A DNA stretch of 64,000 bases from Streptomyces eurythermus (GTDB lineage Bacteria; Actinomycetota; Actinomycetes; Streptomycetales; Streptomycetaceae): assembly GCF_014649115.1 (NCBI RefSeq), contig NZ_BMSK01000005.1, positions 124,001 through 188,000 on the forward strand. Direction: 5' to 3'. The notes below the pieces were generated by a model that searched no databases, was not told the origin of the DNA, and saw nothing but the letters and a program-made list of their open reading frames with translations. A program made the position numbers and the translations under genes. Shown here one piece after another: positions 58,786-64,000 of the stretch (its first letter is position 1; every line of letters starts with the position of its first letter).

Positions 58786-60266
58786 ACAAGCCCCTGCGCC
58801 GCATCGCGATCTTCTGCGGCCTGCTCGTGCTGACCCTGCTGCTGCGGGACAACTACCTCCAGTACGTCAGGGCCGACAGCCTCAAGGACGACCCGAAGAA
58901 CCGCCGGGTGACGATCGCCCGCTACGCCACCCCGCGCGGCGACATCATCGTCGGCGGCGATCCGATCACCGGGTCCACGGAGACCAGCAAGAGCGGTCTG
59001 AACGACCTCAAGTACAAGCGGACGTACAAGAACGGCCCCATGTGGGCGCCGGTCACCGGTTACGCCTCGCAGGCCTTCGGCGCCACCCAGCTGGAGTCCC
59101 TCGAGGACGGCATCCTCACCGGGAACGACGACCGGCTGTTCTTCCGCAAGACCCTGGACATGATCACCGGCAAGGAGCAGCAGGGCGGCAACGTCGTCAC
59201 GACGCTCAACGCCGCCGCGCAGAAGGCCGCGTTCGACGGCTTGAGGAAGCGGGGCGGCAAGGGCGCGGTGGTCGCGCTGGAGCCGTCCACGGGCAAGATC
59301 CTGGCGCTGGCCTCCTACCCGTCGTACGACCCGTCGTCCTTCGCGGGCAACACCAACGACGACGCGGCGGCCTGGAAGAAGCTCCAGAAGAAATACAACC
59401 CCAACGACCCGATGCTGAACCGGGCGCTGCGCGAGACCTACCCGCCGGGCTCGACCTTCAAGGTGGTCACGGCCGCCGCCGCGCTGGAGAACGGCAAGTA
59501 CACCTCGGCCGACCAGCGGACCGACTCGCCGCTGCCGTGGGTCATGCCGGGCACCTCGACCGAGCTGAAGAACGAGGGCAACATCCCGTGCGAGAACGCG
59601 ACCATGCGGGTCGCGCTCCAGTTCTCCTGCAACACCGTCTTCGGCAAGATCGGCTCCGACCTCGGCAACGACAAGATGCTGGAGGAGGCGAAGAAGTTCG
59701 GCTTCGACTCCGAGCAGTTCACCCCGGTCCGCGCCACCGCCTCGGTGTTCTCCGACGACATGAACCAGTCGCAGACCGCGCTGTCCTCCATCGGCCAGTA
59801 CAACACCGCCGCGACGCCGCTGCAGATGGCGATGGTGGCCTCGGCGGTCGCCAACGACGGCAAGCTGATGAAGCCGTACATGGTCGACGAGCTCCAGTCC
59901 TCCAACCTGGACCCGGTCGCCAAGACCGAGCCGGAGGAGCTGAGCCGGCCGCTGTCGCCGAAGAACGCGCAGATCCTCCAGGACATGATGCAGACGGTGG
60001 TCGAGAAGGGCACCGGTACGAACGCGCGGATCAACGGCGTCAAGGTCGGCGGCAAGACCGGTACCGCCCAGCACGGCGTGGAGAACAGCGAGAACCCGTA
60101 CGCGTGGTTCATCTCCTACGCCAAGCTGCCCGACGGCAGCTCGCCGGTGGCGGTGGCCGTGGTGATCGAGGACGAGAGCGCCAACCGCGACGACATCTCC
60201 GGTGGCGGCCTGGCCGCACCGATCGCGAAGAACGTCATGGAGGCGGTCGTCAACGCCAAGAAGTGA
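58782..60266 (+). CDS. pbpA: Class B penicillin-binding protein PbpA (494 aa)
   Basis: A transpeptidase cross-linking peptidoglycan. An N-terminal membrane helix (RIAIFCGLLVLTLLL) is followed by the dimerisation domain and the catalytic domain with Ser224-Thr-Phe-Lys227, Ser282-Cys-Asn284 and Lys425-Thr-Gly427. The length and layout suit the PbpA that acts with RodA. ATG 58782 overlaps the rodA stop as ATGA. It ends the fhaA-pbpA operon, 207 bp before pknB. Confidence 0.95.
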   Translation: MNKPLRRIAIFCGLLVLTLLLRDNYLQYVRADSLKDDPKNRRVTIARYATPRGDIIVGGDPITGSTETSKSGLNDLKYKRTYKNGPMWAPVTGYASQAFGATQLESLEDGILTGNDDRLFFRKTLDMITGKEQQGGNVVTTLNAAAQKAAFDGLRKRGGKGAVVALEPSTGKILALASYPSYDPSSFAGNTNDDAAAWKKLQKKYNPNDPMLNRALRETYPPGSTFKVVTAAAALENGKYTSADQRTDSPLPWVMPGTSTELKNEGNIPCENATMRVALQFSCNTVFGKIGSDLGNDKMLEEAKKFGFDSEQFTPVRATASVFSDDMNQSQTALSSIGQYNTAATPLQMAMVASAVANDGKLMKPYMVDELQSSNLDPVAKTEPEELSRPLSPKNAQILQDMMQTVVEKGTGTNARINGVKVGGKTGTAQHGVENSENPYAWFISYAKLPDGSSPVAVAVVIEDESANRDDISGGGLAAPIAKNVMEAVVNAKK

Positions 60267-60336
60267 CCGGCCCCCGCGGGTGACGCGGCCGCCGCAAGTG
60301 AGGCCGCTCACACGTTTTTCACATCGTCGCACGTTG

Positions 60337-60355
60337 CGATACCGGTCCTGTATCG
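60337..60355. promoter_or_regulatory. Inverted repeat upstream of pknB
   Basis: CGATAC (60337-60342) and GTATCG (60350-60355) flank a 7-bp spacer, 118 bp before the pknB start. It is a candidate operator or promoter part. Confidence 0.45.
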
Positions 60356-60473
60356 GGTTACGGGCTTGGCCAGGTCACACAGAGCGAGCCGGGTACGGTA
60401 GGCCCGGACGGCAGCGCCTCCGGCCGCGCACAGGGGCGCGGCCGAGACCGACGGAGAGGGCTGGTAGGTAGCT

Positions 60474-62483
60474 ATGGAAGAGCCGCGTCGCCTCGGCGGC
60501 CGGTATGAGCTGGGCCAGGTGCTCGGCCGCGGTGGCATGGCCGAGGTCTACCTCGCGCACGACACCCGGCTCGGCCGCACCGTGGCGGTGAAGACGCTGC
60601 GCGCGGACCTCGCGCGCGACCCGTCCTTCCAGGCCCGGTTCCGCCGGGAGGCCCAGTCGGCCGCCTCGCTCAACCATCCCGCGATCGTGGCGGTCTACGA
60701 CACGGGCGAGGACTACATCGACGGGGTCTCCATCCCGTACATCGTGATGGAGTACGTCGACGGTTCCACGCTGCGCGAGCTGCTGCACTCCGGCCGCAAG
60801 CTGCTGCCCGAGCGGGCGATGGAGATGACCATCGGCATCCTCCAGGGCCTGGAGTACGCGCACCGCAGCGGCATCGTCCACCGGGACATCAAGCCGGCCA
60901 ACGTCATGCTGACCCGCAACGGCCAGGTCAAGGTGATGGACTTCGGCATCGCCCGTGCCATGGGTGACGCCGGCATGACCATGACCCAGACGGCCGCGGT
61001 CATCGGCACCGCCCAGTACCTCTCCCCGGAGCAGGCCAAGGGCGAGCAGGTCGACGCCCGCTCGGACCTGTACTCGACCGGCTGTCTCCTCTACGAACTG
61101 CTGACGGTACGACCCCCGTTCGTGGGCGACTCCCCGGTGGCCGTGGCCTACCAGCACGTGCGCGAGGAGCCCCAGCCCCCGTCGGTCTTCGACCCCGAGA
61201 TCACGCCCGAGATGGACGCGATCGTCCTCAAGGCGCTGGTCAAGGACCCGAACTACCGCTACCAGTCGGCCGACGAGATGCGCGCCGACATCGAGGCGTG
61301 CCTGGACGGCCAGCCGGTCGCGGCCACCGCCGCGCTGGGCGCGGTGGGCTACGGCGGCTACCCCGAGGAGCAGGCGACGACCGCGCTGCGCTCGGACGCG
61401 GGCGCGACCACCGTGCTGCCGCCGATGAACCCCGACGACGGCGGTTACGGCTACGACGACCGCCCGGACCGCCGCCGCCAGCAGAAGAAGAAGTCCAGCA
61501 CCGGCACGGTCCTGCTGGTGATCGCGGGCCTGCTGGTGCTGGTCGGCGCGATCCTGATCGGCATGTACGCCTTCGGCGACAAGAAGGGGAACGACGGCAA
61601 GGTGCCCGTGCCGGCGTTCGTCGGCCAGCCCCAGAAGACGGCCGAGAAGATGGCCGCCAACGTCGACCTCAAGGTGTCGATCAGCAAGAAGGAGTGCGAG
61701 GACCAGGCCACCGGCAACGTGTGCTCGCAGAACCCGCCGCAGGGCGAGAAGGTCGAGAAGAACAGCACGGTCGACCTGGTGATCTCCACGGGCGCGCCCA
61801 AGGTCCAGGTGCCGGACGTGCGCGGGGCCCAGTTCGACCAGGCGGAGACCCAGCTCAAGGAGAAGGGCTTCGAGGTCGACAAGAAGCTGGAGGTCTCGGA
61901 CCGCACGCCGGGTGTCGTCATCACCCAGGACCCGGAGCCGGGCGTCAGCAAGGAGAAGGGCAGCACGATCACCCTCACGGTCGCCAAGCCGGAGGAGAAG
62001 ATCGCGGTTCCCGATGTCACCGGCAAGTCCTGTGACGAGGCGAAGGCCACGCTCCAGGCGCAGGGTCTGGTGCCGAGCTGCACCGAATCCCCGGTCAGCG
62101 ACCCCGCCCAGGACGGCAAGGTGCAGAACACCAACCCGGCGGCGGGCCAGCAGGTCGTCAAGAACACCAATGTGGTGATCAACGTCGGCAAGGCCCAGCA
62201 GCAGCAGTCGTCGGTGCCGGGTGTCGTCGGCCGGCGGGTGAAGGAGGCCCGGCAGATGCTTCAGCAGGCCGGCTTCAACAACATCCAGTTCGCGCCCGGC
62301 AGCCCCGGTGACGACAACGCGCTCGTCACCCAGCAGGACCCGCAGCCGAACAGCCAGGCCGACCCGAACGGCACGACGGTCACCCTGACCACGGTCGCGT
62401 TCGGCCGGGGCAACGACAACGGCAACGGCAACCACGACGATGGCAACGGGACGGACTTCTTCGGCGGCGGCTGGGGCAACTGA
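60474..62483 (+). CDS. pknB: PASTA-domain Ser/Thr protein kinase PknB (669 aa)
   Basis: A Hanks-type kinase with ATP Lys40, catalytic loop His136-Arg-Asp138, DFG at 156-158 and activation loop MTMTQTAAVIGTAQYLSPEQ. A juxtamembrane region with Thr-rich sites (EEQATTALRSDAGATTVLPP) is followed by a membrane helix near 341-365. Four external PASTA repeats cover about 370-655; they bind peptidoglycan fragments or lipid II and signal growth state. A Gly/Asn/Asp-rich tail ends the protein. It acts with PstP and the FHA proteins coded just upstream. Confidence 0.96.
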   Translation: MEEPRRLGGRYELGQVLGRGGMAEVYLAHDTRLGRTVAVKTLRADLARDPSFQARFRREAQSAASLNHPAIVAVYDTGEDYIDGVSIPYIVMEYVDGSTLRELLHSGRKLLPERAMEMTIGILQGLEYAHRSGIVHRDIKPANVMLTRNGQVKVMDFGIARAMGDAGMTMTQTAAVIGTAQYLSPEQAKGEQVDARSDLYSTGCLLYELLTVRPPFVGDSPVAVAYQHVREEPQPPSVFDPEITPEMDAIVLKALVKDPNYRYQSADEMRADIEACLDGQPVAATAALGAVGYGGYPEEQATTALRSDAGATTVLPPMNPDDGGYGYDDRPDRRRQQKKKSSTGTVLLVIAGLLVLVGAILIGMYAFGDKKGNDGKVPVPAFVGQPQKTAEKMAANVDLKVSISKKECEDQATGNVCSQNPPQGEKVEKNSTVDLVISTGAPKVQVPDVRGAQFDQAETQLKEKGFEVDKKLEVSDRTPGVVITQDPEPGVSKEKGSTITLTVAKPEEKIAVPDVTGKSCDEAKATLQAQGLVPSCTESPVSDPAQDGKVQNTNPAAGQQVVKNTNVVINVGKAQQQQSSVPGVVGRRVKEARQMLQQAGFNNIQFAPGSPGDDNALVTQQDPQPNSQADPNGTTVTLTTVAFGRGNDNGNGNHDDGNGTDFFGGGWGN

Positions 62484-62496
62484 CCTCCCCCGCCTC

Positions 62497-62533
62497 CGCG
62501 TGGCCCCGCCGGGATGCCCGGCGGGGCCACGCG
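62497..62533. terminator. Strong bidirectional terminator
   Basis: A 17-bp perfect stem (62497-62513 with 62517-62533) closes a 3-nt loop ATG between the convergent pknB and sortase genes. Confidence 0.85.
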
Positions 62534-62549
62534 CCGTTCCGGGCCGGTG

Positions 62550-63302
62550 TCAGCGCAGTTCCGCCGGCGGGGTGCGCTCGCTGTCGACCTTCTGCGTCCG
62601 GACCAGTTCGCCCCAGACCACATAGCGGTGGCGGGAGGTGTAGACCGGGGTGCAGGTCGTCAGGGTGATGTAGTGGCCGGGCTTCTTCCGGCCGGATCCG
62701 CCGGGGACCGCGGTGAGGACCTTGACGTTGTACTTCGAGGTCTCGGGGAGGATCGAGTAGACCTTGTAGACGTACCACTCGTCCCGGGTCTCGAAGACGA
62801 TCGGGTCGCCCTTCTCCAGCTTGTCGATGTTGTGGAACTTCGCGCCGTGGCCGTCCCGGTGGGCGGCGAGGGTGAAGTTGCCGGTCTTGCCGGAGGTGGG
62901 CAGCGTCGCCTTGACCGGCTGCGTGTAGTAGCCGGCCACGCCGTCGTTGAGGACGTCCGTGCCGGTGCCCTTCTCGACCAGCACCTCGCCGTTGTGCATC
63001 GCCGGCACGTGCAGGAAGCCGATGCCGTCACCGGTGTCGAGCGCGCCCGGGCCCGAATCCTTCTGCCGCGCCCAGTGCTCGCGGACCTTGTCGGCCTTCT
63101 GGTCCGCCTTGCGGTCCGCTATCACGTTCGTCCACCACAGCGAGTAGGCGACGAACAGGCCGAGCAGCACGCCCGCCGTGATGAGGAGTTCACCGAAGAC
63201 GCTGACCGCCAGGGCGATCCGGCCGGGGCGCCGGCGGCGCGGGGCCGGGTCCGGTCCGGGCGCGTCCGTGGTCTCTTCGGTCTCGTCGGCGGTCGCTGCC
63301 AC
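62550..63302 (-). CDS. srtE: Class E sortase (250 aa)
   Basis: A membrane transpeptidase joining LAxTG proteins to peptidoglycan. An N-terminal Arg-rich tail and membrane helix (about 30-52) are followed by the catalytic domain with His148 (FTLAAHRDGHG), Cys217 (ITLTTCTPVY) and the Arg in TSRHRYVVWG. The class E signature TLTTCTP is present. GTG 63302 has GAGGA 4 nt upstream. A second sortase of the same class lies directly upstream, 27 nt away. The LAETG protein at 52204-53286 is a likely substrate. Confidence 0.94.
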   Translation of the reverse strand: MAATADETEETTDAPGPDPAPRRRRPGRIALAVSVFGELLITAGVLLGLFVAYSLWWTNVIADRKADQKADKVREHWARQKDSGPGALDTGDGIGFLHVPAMHNGEVLVEKGTGTDVLNDGVAGYYTQPVKATLPTSGKTGNFTLAAHRDGHGAKFHNIDKLEKGDPIVFETRDEWYVYKVYSILPETSKYNVKVLTAVPGGSGRKKPGHYITLTTCTPVYTSRHRYVVWGELVRTQKVDSERTPPAELR

Positions 63303-63329
63303 AGTTCCTCTGCCCCTACTCGGTGAGCC

Positions 63330-64000
63330 CTACTCGATGAGCGCGTCCGGCTTGCCCTTGGCGCGCGGGCGTTCCTGGACCATCTTGCCCCAGACGATCA
63401 GCCGGTACTTGCTGGTGAACTCCGGGGTGCACGTGGTGAGGGTGATGTAGCGGCCGGGGCGGGTGAAGCCGGAGCCCGGCGGGACGGGGTCCAGCACGCT
63501 GACGTTGGACGGCGAGGTCACCGGGAGCGAGGAGGTGACCTGGTACACGAAGTAGGTGTCCTGTGTCTCGACCACGACCGCGTCGCCCGGCGAGAGCCGG
63601 TTGATGTACCGGAACGGCTCGCCGTGCGTGTTGCGGTGCGCCGCGAGGCCGAAGTTGCCGGTCTTGTCCTGGGGCATCGCCGTCTTCAGCGGGGCCTCGC
63701 CGTAGTGGCCGACCATGCCCTTGTCGAGCACCCGTTTGTTGCTGATCCCCTCCGCGATGGGGGCGACCACGTCCAGCTTGGGGATGTGCAGGATGGCGAA
63801 GCCCTGGCCCGGCTCGAAGACGCCCGGGCTGCGCTTGCCGCTGGCCCAGTCGTCCTGGAGCCGGTGGGTGGCGCTGCCGGCCTGCGCGTGCGCGCGGACG
63901 TTGGTCCACCACAGCTGGTAGGTGACGAACAGCAGCATCAGCACGCCGGTGGTGATGAACAGTTCGCCGATGGCCCGGCTCGCCAGGGTCGCCGGGCCGG
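63330..64000 (-). CDS. srtE: Class E sortase (5' end outside the window)
   Basis: The visible part begins inside the membrane helix region (GELFITTGVLMLLFVTYQLWW) and covers the catalytic domain: His in FGLAAHRNTHGEP, Cys in ITLTTCTPEF, Arg in TSKYRLIVWG. It is closely similar to the neighbouring sortase and probably arose by duplication. It extends beyond the right edge of the window, so the start is not visible. It is co-directional with the other sortase gene. Confidence 0.93.
   Translation of the reverse strand, partial: GPATLASRAIGELFITTGVLMLLFVTYQLWWTNVRAHAQAGSATHRLQDDWASGKRSPGVFEPGQGFAILHIPKLDVVAPIAEGISNKRVLDKGMVGHYGEAPLKTAMPQDKTGNFGLAAHRNTHGEPFRYINRLSPGDAVVVETQDTYFVYQVTSSLPVTSPSNVSVLDPVPPGSGFTRPGRYITLTTCTPEFTSKYRLIVWGKMVQERPRAKGKPDALIE

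Overview
The window is GC-rich chromosomal DNA from a Streptomyces. The evidence is very strong third-position GC, GTG/TTG starts, TGA-dominated stops, and the block fhaA-fhaB-pstP-rodA-pbpA-pknB followed by two class E sortases. It also carries two branched-chain 2-oxoacid dehydrogenase operons, a proteasome activator and one perfect 14-bp parS site (GTTTCACGTGAAAC). From what I recall of Streptomyces gene order, this is core chromosome not far from oriC. The parS site and several DnaA-box-like 9-mers fit that view.

Layout. (1) 1-9.8 kb: the start of a Gln/Pro-rich protein, an acyl-CoA dehydrogenase, an M18 aminopeptidase, a small membrane protein, a thioredoxin-NHL protein preceded by 30-bp repeats that carry DnaA boxes, a secreted RTX-repeat protein, a cupin, a GlxA-type regulator fused in frame to a LURP-one-like domain, and a nitrilase-family hydrolase. 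(2) 9.9-16.5 kb: a mycothiol-dependent isomerase-like protein, a GntR/MFS pair, a K15-type DD-peptidase, a YtrA-type GntR/DUF1648 pair and an orphan BRO-N protein. (3) 16.5-20.1 kb: the first bkdABC operon. (4) 20.6-28.2 kb: a phosphotransferase, two divergent receptor-type Ser/Thr kinases, the proteasome activator Bpa, a secreted low-complexity protein and a quinone oxidoreductase. (5) 28.3-31.7 kb: a coupled mobA-like/moeA/K+-channel operon with parS on the last junction. (6) 31.8-47.0 kb: the second bkdABC operon, an Lrp regulator, a TetR regulator, paaH, paaN, a DUF5819/HTTM/TrmH operon and paaABCDE. (7) 47.2-53.6 kb: an acyl-CoA dehydrogenase with a KstR-like site, rhodanese, J-domain and DUF2252 proteins, a TetR regulator, an LAETG surface protein and tRNA-Leu(CAG). 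(8) 54-64 kb: the cell-wall growth and Ser/Thr phosphorylation operon, then the sortases.

How the parts may work together. Three 14-bp sites close to ACCGNNCGNNCGGT lie before the second bkd operon/lrp, between paaH and paaN, and before paaABCDE. The one TetR gene beside them looks like a PaaR-type repressor. This suggests one regulon joining a 2-oxoacid dehydrogenase to phenylacetyl-CoA degradation. An attractive inference is that the second complex makes phenylacetyl-CoA from phenylpyruvate. Each of these operators also has at least one DnaA-box-like 9-mer within about 80 bp.

I saw no CRISPR array, insertion sequence, prophage or rRNA. Most genes are intact; only the two at the window edges are cut.
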